A stretch of 64,000 bases of DNA, taken from Massilia sp. KIM. Lineage in GTDB: Bacteria; Pseudomonadota; Gammaproteobacteria; Burkholderiales; Burkholderiaceae_D. How positions within the stretch are numbered: position 1 is the stretch's first letter; each line of letters starts with the position of its first letter. Under the pieces are notes generated by a model, which ran no database searches, was not told the DNA's origin, and saw nothing but the letters and a program-made list of their open reading frames with translations. Shown here piece by piece: positions 32,516 through 42,458 of the stretch. The translations under genes and the position numbers were made by a program. The stretch is taken from the NCBI RefSeq assembly GCF_002007115.1, contig NZ_MVAD01000003.1, forward strand, positions 434,001 through 498,000, read 5' to 3'.

Positions 32516-35500
32516 TCAGGCCGCGCGCGAGGCGGCCCCGGCCGGCGCGTGGAAGGCCGCCAGCAGCGCCGCTTCCTTCTCCTTGGCCGCCTTCAGGTGG
32601 CGTTCCTTCACGTGGCCGTAGCCGCGGATGTCTTCCGGGATGGAAGCGATCGCCACCGCCTGGGCCAGGTTGTCCGCCGTCAGCTTGGGCAGCAGGGCCG
32701 CGACGGTGTCGCGGTACTGGTGGACCAGGGCGCGCTCGGTGCGGCGCTCGGCGGTGTAGCCGAAGGGGTCGAAGGGGGTGCCGCGCAGGCCCTTCAGCTT
32801 GGCCAGCACGCCGAAGGCCTTCATCATCCAGGGGCCGTACTCGCGCTTGATGGCGCGGCCTTCCTTGTCGTGTTTGGCCAGCAGCGGCGGCGCCAGGTGG
32901 AACTTGAGGGTAACGTCGCCCTCGAACATGCCGGCGATCTTGGCGCGGAAGGCCGGATCGGTGTGCAGGCGCGCGACCTCGTACTCGTCCTTGTAGGCCA
33001 TCAGCTTGTAGTAGTAGCGCGCCACCGCCTCGGTGAGGCGGGTGCCGGCGCCCAGCTTCGCTTCCGCGGCCCGCACCTGCTCCACGAAGGCCTGGTAGCC
33101 GGCGGCGTAGCGTGCGTCCTGGTAGGCGGTGAGCAGCTCGACGCGGCGCTTGAGCAGCTCGTCCAGGGTCTGGGTGCGCTTGAACTCGATCACCTGGGCC
33201 GGCGCGGCCAGCTTCTGGACCGCCGCCAGGTCGTGGGCGGCGCTGCGGCCCCAGTGGAAGGCGGCCTTGTTGAAGGCCACCGACACACCGTTGAGTTCGA
33301 TCGCCTTGAGCAGGGCTTCCTCGCCCAGCGGCACGCGGCCCTTCTGGAAGGCATAGCCCAGCATGAACATATTGGTGGCGATGGCGTCGCCCAGCAGCGC
33401 GGTGGCGATGCGGCCGGCGTCGACGAAGTCGACGTTGCCAGCGCCGCAGGCCTGCAGGATGGCGCCGCGCGTGCCTTCGCCCGGGAACTGCCAGTCCGGG
33501 TTCTTGACGAAGGCGGCGGTGGTGGCGCCGGTGGCGTTGACGGCGGCCCAGGTGCGGCCCTCGCCCATGCGGCTCAGGGCGTCGCGGCTGGCGCTGACGA
33601 TCTGGTCGCAGCCGATCACGAGGTCGGCGCTGCCGGTGCCGACCCGGGTCGAGTAGAGCTGGTCCTGGCGCGGGGCGATGCGCACGTGGGACATCACCGG
33701 GCCGCCCTTCTGGGCCAGGCCGCTCTGGTCGAGCACGATCGCGCCCTTGTTCTCGACGTGGGCGGCCATGGCCAGGATCTGGCCGATGGTCACCACGCCG
33801 GTGCCGCCGACGCCGGCGATCAGGATGCCGAAGGGCGCGTCGATGGCGGGAACGGTGGGCGCGGGCAGCGCGGGCGGCGCGGCCTCGCCGGCGGCGGCCT
33901 TCTTCGGCTTCTTGAGGGCGCCGCCTTCGACGGTCACGAAGCTGGGGCAGAAGCCGGACACGCAGGAAAAGTCTTTATTGCACGAGGACTGGTTGATCTG
34001 GCGCTTGCGGCCCAGTTCGGTTTCCAGGGGTTCGACCGACAGGCAGTTTGACTGCACCGAGCAGTCGCCGCAGCCTTCGCACACCGCTTCGTTGATGACG
34101 GCGCGCTTGGCCGGGTCGGGATACTCGCCCTTCTTGCGGCGGCGCCGCTTCTCGGACGCGCAGGTCTGGTCGTAGATCACGGCCGACACGCCCGGCATCT
34201 CGCGCAGCTCTTTCTGCACGTCCATCAGCTCGGCGCGGTGGCGCACGGTGACGCCTTCGGCCCAGGCATAGTCGTCCGGGTACTTGCCCGGGTCGTCGGT
34301 GACCACGATGATGGGTTTCACGCCCTCGGCCGCGATCTGGCGCGTGATCATGCCCGGGTCGAGCGGACCGTCCACGTTCTGGCCGCCGGTCATGGCGACC
34401 GCGTCGTTGTACAGGATCTTGTAGGTGATGTTCACCTTGGCCGCCACGGCCGCGCGGATCGCCAGGATGCCGGAGTGGAAATAGGTGCCGTCGCCCAGGT
34501 TGACGAACACGTGCTTTTCGTCGGTGAAGGGCGACTGGCCGATCCAGGTCGTGCCTTCGGCGCCCATGTGGGTGAAGGTCGAGGTCTCGCGGTCCATCCA
34601 CAGCACCATGTAGTGGCAGCCGATGCCGGCCATGGCGCGCGAGCCTTCCGGCACCTTGGTCGAGCTGTTGTGCGGGCAGCCCGAGCAGAAGAAGGGAATG
34701 CGGTCGGTCTGGGGGTTGGGCTTGGCCGGGATGTTCTTGAGCACCAGTTCCTTCGCCTCGAGGTAGGCGATGCGTTCCTTCACGCGCTGCTCGACCGGGT
34801 GGCCGGCGCAGTAGTGCGAGATGCGCGAGGCGATGGCGCGCGCGATCTGGGCCGGGCTCAGCTCGTAGGTGGCGGGCAGCAGCCAGTCGCCGTGGCCCAT
34901 GCGGTCCTTGTTGCTCCACTCGCCGGTGTCGTCGAACTTGCCGACCACGCGCGGGCGCTCGCCATCCGGCAGGTTGTACAGGGCTTCCTTGAGCGCGTAC
35001 TCCATCACCTGGCGCTTCTCTTCCACCACCAGGATCTCGTCCAGGCCGCGCGCGAACTCGTGCACGCCTTCCGATTCGAGCGGCCAGGTCATGCCGACCT
35101 TGTACAGGCGCAGGCCGATGTCGCGCGCCGCCTGTTCGTCGATGCCGAGATCGGCCAGGGCCTGGCGGGTGTCCAGGTAGCTCTTGCCGGCGGTGATGAT
35201 GCCGATCTTGGGACGCGGGCTGTCCCAGATGATGCGGTTGAGCTTGTTGGCGCGGGCATAGGCCAGGGCCGCATACCACTTGAAGTTATTCATCCGCACT
35301 TCCTGGTCCAGCACGGCGTCCGGCCAGCGAATGTTCAGGCCGCCCGGGGGCAGTTCGAAGTCGGTCGGCATGGCGATCTGCACCCGGTCCGGGTCGAGGT
35401 CGACCACGGCGCCCGACTCGATGATGTCGGTCACGCACTTCATCGACACCCACAGGCCGGTGTAGCGGCTCATGGCCCAGGCGTGCAGGCCGTAGTCCAG

Positions 35501-36070
35501 GTATTCCTGCACCGAGGACGGGTACAGCACCGGGATGCCGCAGTGGGTCAGGATGTGGTCCGACTGGTGGGCGGTGGAGGAAGACTTGGCGGCATGGTCG
35601 TCGCCGGCCAGCACCAGCACCCCGCCGTGCGGGGCCGAACCGGCGTTGTTGCCGTGCTTGAAGACGTCGCCGCAGCGGTCCACGCCCGGGCCCTTGCCGT
35701 ACCACATGGCGAACACGCCGTCGTACTTGGCGCCGGGGTAGAGATTGGTCTGCTGGGTGCCCCAGACGGCGGTGGCCGCCAGGTCTTCGTTCATGCCCGG
35801 ATGGAACTTGACGTGGTGGGCCTCGAGGTGCTTGCGCGCCTTCATCGCGGTCTGGTCGACGGCCGTGACCGGGGAGCCGCGGTAGCCGGTGATGTAGCCG
35901 GCGGTGTTCAGGCCGGCCTTCAGGTCGCGTTCGCGCTGCAGCATCGGCAGGCGCACCAGCGCCTGGGTGCCGGTCATGAAGGCGCGGCCGCGCTCGAGCG
36001 TCCATTTGTCGTCGAGGCTGATGTCGTGCTGCGGCAGCGCCAGGCTGGCGCGCTCCAGGGGTGCGTTCAT
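32516..36070 (-). CDS. Indolepyruvate ferredoxin oxidoreductase family protein (fused subunits)
   Basis: This 1184-residue protein fuses the parts found as separate IorA and IorB in archaea. In order it has a pyrimidine-binding region (TAGYITGYRGSPVTAVDQTA), a TPP domain (VFVNLGDGTYFHSGILAIRA, YNDAVAMTGGQNVDGPLDPG), an iron-sulfur segment (CEGCGDCSVQSNC, then CNKDFSCVSGFC), and the gamma-like domain (AGVGGTGVVTIGQILAMAAH). It oxidatively decarboxylates aryl or branched 2-oxo acids to acyl-CoA. GGAGA lies six bases before the ATG. It diverges from an Lrp-type regulator at 36319, the likely controller. Confidence 0.93.
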   Translation of the reverse strand: MNAPLERASLALPQHDISLDDKWTLERGRAFMTGTQALVRLPMLQRERDLKAGLNTAGYITGYRGSPVTAVDQTAMKARKHLEAHHVKFHPGMNEDLAATAVWGTQQTNLYPGAKYDGVFAMWYGKGPGVDRCGDVFKHGNNAGSAPHGGVLVLAGDDHAAKSSSTAHQSDHILTHCGIPVLYPSSVQEYLDYGLHAWAMSRYTGLWVSMKCVTDIIESGAVVDLDPDRVQIAMPTDFELPPGGLNIRWPDAVLDQEVRMNNFKWYAALAYARANKLNRIIWDSPRPKIGIITAGKSYLDTRQALADLGIDEQAARDIGLRLYKVGMTWPLESEGVHEFARGLDEILVVEEKRQVMEYALKEALYNLPDGERPRVVGKFDDTGEWSNKDRMGHGDWLLPATYELSPAQIARAIASRISHYCAGHPVEQRVKERIAYLEAKELVLKNIPAKPNPQTDRIPFFCSGCPHNSSTKVPEGSRAMAGIGCHYMVLWMDRETSTFTHMGAEGTTWIGQSPFTDEKHVFVNLGDGTYFHSGILAIRAAVAAKVNITYKILYNDAVAMTGGQNVDGPLDPGMITRQIAAEGVKPIIVVTDDPGKYPDDYAWAEGVTVRHRAELMDVQKELREMPGVSAVIYDQTCASEKRRRRKKGEYPDPAKRAVINEAVCEGCGDCSVQSNCLSVEPLETELGRKRQINQSSCNKDFSCVSGFCPSFVTVEGGALKKPKKAAAGEAAPPALPAPTVPAIDAPFGILIAGVGGTGVVTIGQILAMAAHVENKGAIVLDQSGLAQKGGPVMSHVRIAPRQDQLYSTRVGTGSADLVIGCDQIVSASRDALSRMGEGRTWAAVNATGATTAAFVKNPDWQFPGEGTRGAILQACGAGNVDFVDAGRIATALLGDAIATNMFMLGYAFQKGRVPLGEEALLKAIELNGVSVAFNKAAFHWGRSAAHDLAAVQKLAAPAQVIEFKRTQTLDELLKRRVELLTAYQDARYAAGYQAFVEQVRAAEAKLGAGTRLTEAVARYYYKLMAYKDEYEVARLHTDPAFRAKIAGMFEGDVTLKFHLAPPLLAKHDKEGRAIKREYGPWMMKAFGVLAKLKGLRGTPFDPFGYTAERRTERALVHQYRDTVAALLPKLTADNLAQAVAIASIPEDIRGYGHVKERHLKAAKEKEAALLAAFHAPAGAASRAA

Positions 36071-36274
36071 TCGGTGTCTCCGTTTCGCATCAAGGCGGCC
36101 GGCGGCGGGTGCCGCGGCGCGTGGCGAACTGGCCCCCCGTGGCGCCGGCGCGACGACTCTTGACGGTCTCTGGTGCGCGCTTGGCAGGCTGGGCCAGCCT
36201 TCCTCCAATATGGCGACCAGTATAGTCCCGGCCCTCCGGCATTAAATTCCAATCAATTCCCCCGCTTGCCTGAA

Positions 36275-36282
36275 TTGCGCAA
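36275..36282. promoter_or_regulatory. Palindrome TTGCGCAA in the divergent Lrp/oxidoreductase promoter region
   Basis: The 248-base region between the two divergent genes is unusually AT-rich around 36240-36300. It contains TTGCGCAA followed six bases later by a repeated half site, TTGCG. This is a candidate operator for the adjacent Lrp-type protein, which would then regulate itself and the oxidoreductase. The only evidence is position and symmetry. Confidence 0.35.
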
Positions 36283-36318
36283 TAAAATTGCGGTACGCAC
36301 GCATCGAACGAGGTAAGT

Positions 36319-36828
36319 ATGTCAAAGATTGAATTGGATAAAACCGACCGCAAGATCCTCGAGATCCTGCAGACCGACGGGCGCCTGTCGAACCAGGACG
36401 TGGCCGAGCGCGTCAACCTGTCCCCGTCGCCCTGCCTGCGCCGCATCAAGCGTCTGGAGGAAGCGGGCGTGATCCGCCAGTACGTGGCCCTGCTGGACCC
36501 GGACAAGATCGGCCTCGGCCTGCTGGCCTACGTCAACGTGCGTCTGGAAAAGCACAGCGAAGTGGCGAGCGCCTCGCGCGCCCCCGGCCTGCCGGCGACC
36601 TCGCCGCGCAACGACTTCGCGGTCTCGGTCGGCAGCTGGCCGGAAGTGGTGGCCTGCTATGCGATGACGGGCGAGATGGACTTCCTGCTGCGCGTGCACG
36701 TGCAGGACATGGATCACTTCTCGCGCTTCATGATGGGCACCCTGCTCAAGCACCCGGCGGTGCTGGACGTGAAGTCGAGCTTCGCACTGCAGCGAATCAA
36801 GGAAACCACGGCCATGCCGCTGGTGTAA
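36319..36828 (+). CDS. Lrp/AsnC-family transcriptional regulator
   Basis: This 169-residue protein has the N-terminal helix-turn-helix (DRKILEILQTDGRLSNQDVA, LSPSPCLRRIKRLEEAGVI) and the C-terminal RAM domain (WPEVVACYAMTGEMDFLLRV), which binds amino-acid-like effectors and drives oligomerisation. GAGG sits five bases before the ATG. Residues at about 83-105 between the first RAM strand and WPEVV (ASRAPGLPATSPRNDF) look longer than in most Lrp proteins. It diverges from the indolepyruvate oxidoreductase gene and probably senses an aromatic or branched amino or oxo acid. Confidence 0.95.
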   Translation: MSKIELDKTDRKILEILQTDGRLSNQDVAERVNLSPSPCLRRIKRLEEAGVIRQYVALLDPDKIGLGLLAYVNVRLEKHSEVASASRAPGLPATSPRNDFAVSVGSWPEVVACYAMTGEMDFLLRVHVQDMDHFSRFMMGTLLKHPAVLDVKSSFALQRIKETTAMPLV

Positions 36829-37033
36829 GCCGGCGCCGTCGAAAATTCGGCGTCCGGCCTTCCCGGGGGCATACCCTGGCCCGGCCCGGGCGCCAATGCG
36901 CCGAGGGGCGCCAGGGATTGCTGGAAGAGATTTCTTATTCTTTCCCGGCATAAGCTGGCATGAATTCATTCGTTTTTCGCGAATGGCAGAGTGATTAAGC
37001 TTGCGCTTTTGTTCATCCAACAAGCGCTTTCTC

Positions 37034-39727
37034 ATGCCTCTGCTTCCCTTCCGCTTCAATGTCGTCCGGGCCTGCCTGCCGGCCCTGCTTCTCCTTCCCG
37101 CTGCCCAGGCGGCGGCGCAAACCCAGGATGCCGGCCAGACCGCGACCGTGACCGTCACCGGTTCGCGCATCCCGCGCGCCGGCCTCGAAGGCCCCTCGCC
37201 GGTAACCGTGATCAGCTCCCAGGACATCACCCGCCTCGGCTACAAGAACGTCTTCGACGCCCTCAACAACCTGACCCAGAACAGCGGCTTCGTGCAGGGC
37301 GCGGACTTCGGCAACACCTTCACCCCGTCGGCCAACGCGATCAGCCTGCGCGGCCTCGGCCCCAACCACACCCTGGTGCTGCTCAACGGCCGCCGCCTTG
37401 CCGACTTCCCGATCGCCTACGAAGGCACGGTGAACTTCACCAACCTGGCCAACATCCCGGCCGCCGTCATCGAGCGCATCGAGGTGCTCAACGGCGGCGC
37501 CTCGGCCATCTATGGCTCGGATGCCATCGCCGGCGTGGTCAACGTGGTGCTCAAGAAAAAGGCCGACGGCTTGGAACTGAACCTGAAGGCCGGCGGCACC
37601 TCGCGTGGCGGCGGCAATGACCGCCGCCTGCAGCTGTCCGGCGGCGGCGGCGCCGGCCAGCTGGACGGCGTGTTCGCCCTCGAATTCTCGGAGCGCGACC
37701 CGCTGTGGAGCCTGGACCGCGACTTCATGGCGCGCCGCCTGTCGGGCACCCCGACCAACGTGCTGTCGCGGCGCGACGTGCGCAGCAATACCTACATCGA
37801 CCTGGGCGACGCCTGCCGCGGCCTGGGCGACCTGTTCGGCGGCACCACCGCGCCCTACACGGCCGGACGGCGCGGCAGCTACTGCGTGTCGACGGCGGCC
37901 TCGCCCACCCACTGGACGGTCCAGACCGGCAACCGCAGCGCCAACGGCTACGGCAGCCTGAACTACGCGCTGGAGAACGGCCACAGCCTGTTCGCCGACC
38001 TGCTGGTCTCGCGCAACGAAAGCTGGAACAACACGCGCGGCCCGAACTGGACCTCGAACTCCACCGGCGCCAGCTATTTCCGCAACGCGAGCACCAACGC
38101 CTACGAGGCCTGGACCAAGTTCATCGCCCCCGAGGAGTACGGCGGCGCGGGCCGCTACAACCGGCGCTGGGACGACGACGCGGCGGCGATCACGATCGGC
38201 GCGCGCGGCCGCATCCCCGGCAGCGCATGGGATTACGAGGCGGCCTACAACGCCTCGGTCTACCGCAGCCGCAACCACGTGCCGCGCGCCCGCGCCAACA
38301 TCGACGGCTTCTTCCTCGGGCCGAAGCTGGGCACGGACGCGGCCGGCATCCCGATCTACGCGCCCGACGCCGCGCGCCTGACCCGGCGCCTGACCCAGGC
38401 CGAGTTCGACGGCATCACCGACTTCTCGCACAGCCGCGACGAATCCTGGACCAATACCCTGAGCCTGTCCGCCAACGGCGAACTGCTGCGCCTGCCCGCC
38501 GGCCCGCTCAAGCTGGCGCTGGTGGCCGAAGCCGGCCGCCAGGGCTATACCAACGAAGCCGACCCGCGCATCAATGCCGGCTACTTCAACATCGCCACCC
38601 CGACCGTGGACGCGGGCGGCACCCGCGGCCGCGCCGCGCTCGGCGCCGAGGCCAGCATCCCGCTGCTGGCGAAGCTCACCGCCACCCTGGCCGGCCGCTA
38701 CGACCGCTACGAGTTCGCCGGCCGCCACGACGGCCGCTTCACCTACAACGGCGGCCTGGAGTGGCGTCCCAGCCGCGAGCTGCTGCTGCGCGCCACCCAC
38801 GCCACCAGCTTCCGCGCGCCGGACATGAACTACATCTACAAGGCGCGCGGCACCGGCTACTATTCCTCGACCACCGACTACTACCGCTGCGCCCAGTCCG
38901 GCCAGCCGATCGAGCGCTGCGAGTACGCCAACGTCTCGCCAGGCGCGGACTACGTGCAGATCGGCAGCCCCGACCTGCGCTCGGAACAGGGCAAGTCCTC
39001 CGGCATCGGCCTGGTCTGGTCGCCGAGCAGCAGCTTCGACACCTCGCTCGACTACTGGCGCTTCAAGATCGACAACCTGGTGACCAACCTGTCGGCCGAC
39101 AAGCTGCTGCGCGACGAGGCGCGCTGCCGCCTGGGCCAGGACGACATCGCTTCGCCCTCCTGCGTGGACACCCTGGCGCGGGTGCAGCGCTTCCCGCTCA
39201 ACGCCCTGAACCGCCCGGGCGAGATCCGCGAGATCCGGGTCAACCCGATCAATGCGGCCGAGCAGGAAACCAGCGGCATCGACGCCACCCTGCGCTACGC
39301 CCTGCGTGGCACGCGCTGGGGCGACTTCAACTTGCGAGCCAATTACTCGAAGACCCTGACCCAGCGCTACCAGCAATTCGCCGGCGATCCGGTCGAAGAT
39401 CGCCTGCATGCCCTGGACAGCAGCGACTGGCCGGACAAGCTGGGCGCCAGCCTGGCCTGGACCGCCGGCCGCTGGACCAACACCCTGTCGGCCACCCGCT
39501 ACGGCAAGATCCCGAATGCCGCGCAGGAGGACTGGCTGACGCCGACCACCCTGGTGAACTGGTCGACCGTGCTGCGCTATGACGAGCGGCTGACCGTGTC
39601 CTTGATCGTCAACAACCTGTTCAACAAGGTGAAGATGGACGCGAGCGGCGGCTGGCCTTACTACCCGGTGGGTAACTACAGCCCGGTGGGACGGATCGGC
39701 TGGGTGGAAGCGAACTACCGCTTCTGA
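37034..39727 (+). CDS. TonB-dependent receptor
   Basis: This outer-membrane receptor has 897 residues from the ATG at 37034; a TTG 11 codons earlier is the alternative. It has a signal peptide (CLPALLLLPAAQAAAQ), then VTVTGSRIPRAGLEGPSPVTV, which belongs to the plug start of the large-substrate receptor type common in xanthomonads and caulobacters. The plug continues with SLRGLGPNHTLVLLNGRRLA and IERIEVLNGGASAIYGSDAI. The beta-barrel ends in a terminal aromatic (VEANYRF). The ligand is unknown. No TonB or transport gene is adjacent. The 205 bases upstream hold a small stem CATTCG/CGAATG near 36970. Confidence 0.93.
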   Translation: MPLLPFRFNVVRACLPALLLLPAAQAAAQTQDAGQTATVTVTGSRIPRAGLEGPSPVTVISSQDITRLGYKNVFDALNNLTQNSGFVQGADFGNTFTPSANAISLRGLGPNHTLVLLNGRRLADFPIAYEGTVNFTNLANIPAAVIERIEVLNGGASAIYGSDAIAGVVNVVLKKKADGLELNLKAGGTSRGGGNDRRLQLSGGGGAGQLDGVFALEFSERDPLWSLDRDFMARRLSGTPTNVLSRRDVRSNTYIDLGDACRGLGDLFGGTTAPYTAGRRGSYCVSTAASPTHWTVQTGNRSANGYGSLNYALENGHSLFADLLVSRNESWNNTRGPNWTSNSTGASYFRNASTNAYEAWTKFIAPEEYGGAGRYNRRWDDDAAAITIGARGRIPGSAWDYEAAYNASVYRSRNHVPRARANIDGFFLGPKLGTDAAGIPIYAPDAARLTRRLTQAEFDGITDFSHSRDESWTNTLSLSANGELLRLPAGPLKLALVAEAGRQGYTNEADPRINAGYFNIATPTVDAGGTRGRAALGAEASIPLLAKLTATLAGRYDRYEFAGRHDGRFTYNGGLEWRPSRELLLRATHATSFRAPDMNYIYKARGTGYYSSTTDYYRCAQSGQPIERCEYANVSPGADYVQIGSPDLRSEQGKSSGIGLVWSPSSSFDTSLDYWRFKIDNLVTNLSADKLLRDEARCRLGQDDIASPSCVDTLARVQRFPLNALNRPGEIREIRVNPINAAEQETSGIDATLRYALRGTRWGDFNLRANYSKTLTQRYQQFAGDPVEDRLHALDSSDWPDKLGASLAWTAGRWTNTLSATRYGKIPNAAQEDWLTPTTLVNWSTVLRYDERLTVSLIVNNLFNKVKMDASGGWPYYPVGNYSPVGRIGWVEANYRF

Positions 39728-39892
39728 GCGGCGGGGGGAGTGCCCGCTCCCCTATCACTTAAGTGCAGGCTATTGCCTCAAGCTATGGCCTGCCCCGATT
39801 TACGCATGGGTTTTGTCATCCTGCTTACATAGTCGATCGCTACTGTCTCCCGGTTGCCGGCGCGTCGCCCGGTCCAGCCAACAGAGGAAACA

Positions 39893-42394
39893 GTGACAAC
39901 GACAGTCTTCACCCAAGCAGTACGCAAGGCGCGCCGCGGCGGCGGCGCGGTCCTGGTCGGTCTCGCGGCCCTGCCGCTGCATGCCCAGGAGGCAACTTCC
40001 ACCGCCACAGCCCAGGGCGCGGCCCAGGCCGATGCCACCCCGGCCGAGGTGGTCGTCACCGGCACCGCCGCCCGCCAGTCCAAGCTCAAGGCCAGCTACT
40101 CGATCACCACCATCAACGAGGAAACCCTGCGCATGCAGGCGCCCACCTCGGTTACCGAGGCGGTCAAGTCGGTGCCCGGCTTCTGGGTCGAGGCCTCGGG
40201 CGGTGAAGCCTCGGGCAATATCCGCGCGCGCGGCATCCCGGTCGACGGCTTCGGCTCGGTGACCCTGCTGGAAGACGGCATCCCGATCCAGCACGACCCT
40301 TCGCTCGGCTTCCTGAACGCCGACCAGGCCTTCCGCCTCGACGAGACCATCGACCGTATCGAGGTGGTGCGCGGCGGCCCGTCCTCGGTGTTCTACACCA
40401 ATGCGCCGGCCGGCGCGATCAACTTCCTGTCGCGCGAGATCGGCGAGCGCCGCAACGGCCTCCTCAAATTCACCGCCAGCGACAAGGGCCAGCGCCGCGC
40501 CGACTTCTGGGCCGCCACCCCGCTGGCCGACGGCTGGGGCGTGGGCATCGGCGGCTTCTACCGCATCGACGACGGCATCCGCAGCCCGGGTTTCCGCGCC
40601 AATGACGGCGGCCAGCTGCGCCTGAAGCTGGTCAAGGAGATCGACCGAGGCCGCATCACGATCGACGCCAAGCACCTGGACGACAAGGTGGCGCTGTTCC
40701 TGGCGATCCCGATGCGCACCTATGCGGACGGCAAGATCCGCGCCGTGCCCGGCTTCGACGGCAACTACGGCACCGTGGCCGGTCCCGAGACCCGCTTCGT
40801 ACGCATGAAGATGGGCGACGGCGGCGTTTACGAGTTCGACAACACCGAAGGCACCCATGTGCGGCGCGACCAGCTCAGCGTCAAGCTGGAGAAGGAGCTG
40901 GGCGAATGGCGCCTGACCGAGGCCCTGCGTTACGCCGACACCCGCACCCAGCGCAACGGCGTGTTCGCCAACCAGTTGCAGAGCATCCAGTCCTTCCTGG
41001 CGCAGTCGCGCAACCTGCTGGCGCGCGTGCCCGGCGCGGTCTCGCTGGCACTGCAACCGGTGAACGCGCCCGGCACGCCCTATGCGGGCGAGAACGGCCT
41101 GATGATCGTCGGCGGCCTGCGCGGCGTCACCATCCCGCTCGAGGAAGTCGTCAACGACCTGCGCCTGTCGCGCCGCTTCATGCTGGGTGGCCAGGCCCAC
41201 GACATCACGGCCGGCTATTATTTCGCCCGCTTCGACCAGGGTTTCGACCGCTATTCCTCGAGCGTGCTGCTGGGCGCGCAAAGCCAGGCGCCCCTGCTCG
41301 ACCTGGTCGGCCTGGATGCTTCCGGCAAGCCGGTTGGCACCCTGACCGAGCGCGGCATCTACCAGTACGGCTACGAATGGGAAAACGCGGAAGGCGATTC
41401 GACCACCCACGCGCTCTACCTGGCCGACGAATGGCAGCTCAGCCCGGCATTGCGCCTGGACGGCGGCCTGCGCTGGGAGCGCGTGCGCACCAAGGGCTGG
41501 ACCGAGCGCCCCACCAACGTCGACCTGGGCAGCTTCGCCGCCTCGCGCATCCGCACCGGCAGCGGCGTGTTCGACCGCTACGACTACCACTTCGACAAGA
41601 CCGGCTGGACCCTGGGCGCCAACTACCAGCTGGCGAAGAACGCCGGCCTGTTCGGCCGCTGGACCAGCGCCTTCCGCCTGCCCAACCTGAGCTCCTACAT
41701 CACCAATCCGGGCGCCAAGCCGGTGATCCAGACCATGGACCTGGCCGAGGTCGGCTACAAGTACCGCAGCGCCCTGTTCGACCTCTACCCTACCCTGTTC
41801 TATTCGAAGTACGACAACGTCAGCTACACCAACTACGTGTTCTCGCTCGACAACGCGAGCGCGGCGCCCCAGACCGGCTACGCCTCGACCCGCAGCTACG
41901 GGCTGGAACTGGAAGGCATGCTGCGTCCCGCTTCCTGGGCCGACCTGGGCCTCACCCTGACCCTGCAGGAACCGGAATACCGCAACCTGCGCTACACCGA
42001 CCGGGTCAACAACCTGCCGGTGCAGCGCGACTTCAGCGGCAACCGCCTGGTGCGCGTGCCCAAGGTGAGCGCGCGCCTGACCCCGGGCCTGAACCTGCTG
42101 GGCGACGACCTGCGCCTGCAGCTGACCTGGGAATACCAGGGCGACCGTTATGTGGACTCGGCCAATTCGGTCCGCCTGCCGTCTTACCAGGTGTGGAACT
42201 TCTCTGCGCGCTACCGCATCGCGCCCAACCTCACCGGCTATGTCTACGTCGATAACATCGATAACTCGCAGGGCCTGACCGAGGGCAACCCGCGTGCGGG
42301 CGAGCTGCAGAATGCCGACGCCGGGGCCAACACCTTCCTCGCGCGCCCGTTGCTGGGCCGTGCGCTGCGCGCCGCGCTGAAGTTCGACTTCTGA
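39893..42394 (+). CDS. TonB-dependent receptor (siderophore-type architecture)
   Basis: This 833-residue protein uses a GTG start at 39893, with AGAGGA five bases upstream; a TTG 13 codons earlier is less likely. After the export signal (AVLVGLAALPLHAQ), a TonB-box-like TPAEVVVTGTAA leads into the plug (ITTINEETLRMQAPTSVTEA, IDRIEVVRGGPSSVFYTNAP). The barrel ends ALRAALKFDF. It is not closely similar to the receptor just upstream. It is followed after 64 bases by an exported PHP-type hydrolase, which suggests that the imported compound is processed outside the inner membrane. Confidence 0.92.
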   Translation: MTTTVFTQAVRKARRGGGAVLVGLAALPLHAQEATSTATAQGAAQADATPAEVVVTGTAARQSKLKASYSITTINEETLRMQAPTSVTEAVKSVPGFWVEASGGEASGNIRARGIPVDGFGSVTLLEDGIPIQHDPSLGFLNADQAFRLDETIDRIEVVRGGPSSVFYTNAPAGAINFLSREIGERRNGLLKFTASDKGQRRADFWAATPLADGWGVGIGGFYRIDDGIRSPGFRANDGGQLRLKLVKEIDRGRITIDAKHLDDKVALFLAIPMRTYADGKIRAVPGFDGNYGTVAGPETRFVRMKMGDGGVYEFDNTEGTHVRRDQLSVKLEKELGEWRLTEALRYADTRTQRNGVFANQLQSIQSFLAQSRNLLARVPGAVSLALQPVNAPGTPYAGENGLMIVGGLRGVTIPLEEVVNDLRLSRRFMLGGQAHDITAGYYFARFDQGFDRYSSSVLLGAQSQAPLLDLVGLDASGKPVGTLTERGIYQYGYEWENAEGDSTTHALYLADEWQLSPALRLDGGLRWERVRTKGWTERPTNVDLGSFAASRIRTGSGVFDRYDYHFDKTGWTLGANYQLAKNAGLFGRWTSAFRLPNLSSYITNPGAKPVIQTMDLAEVGYKYRSALFDLYPTLFYSKYDNVSYTNYVFSLDNASAAPQTGYASTRSYGLELEGMLRPASWADLGLTLTLQEPEYRNLRYTDRVNNLPVQRDFSGNRLVRVPKVSARLTPGLNLLGDDLRLQLTWEYQGDRYVDSANSVRLPSYQVWNFSARYRIAPNLTGYVYVDNIDNSQGLTEGNPRAGELQNADAGANTFLARPLLGRALRAALKFDF

Positions 42395-42458
42395 GCCTCG
42401 CCTGTCCTGGCGGGCGGCCTGCGCCGTCCGCCATTGTCCTTTCCTGCATGGAGCCCCG

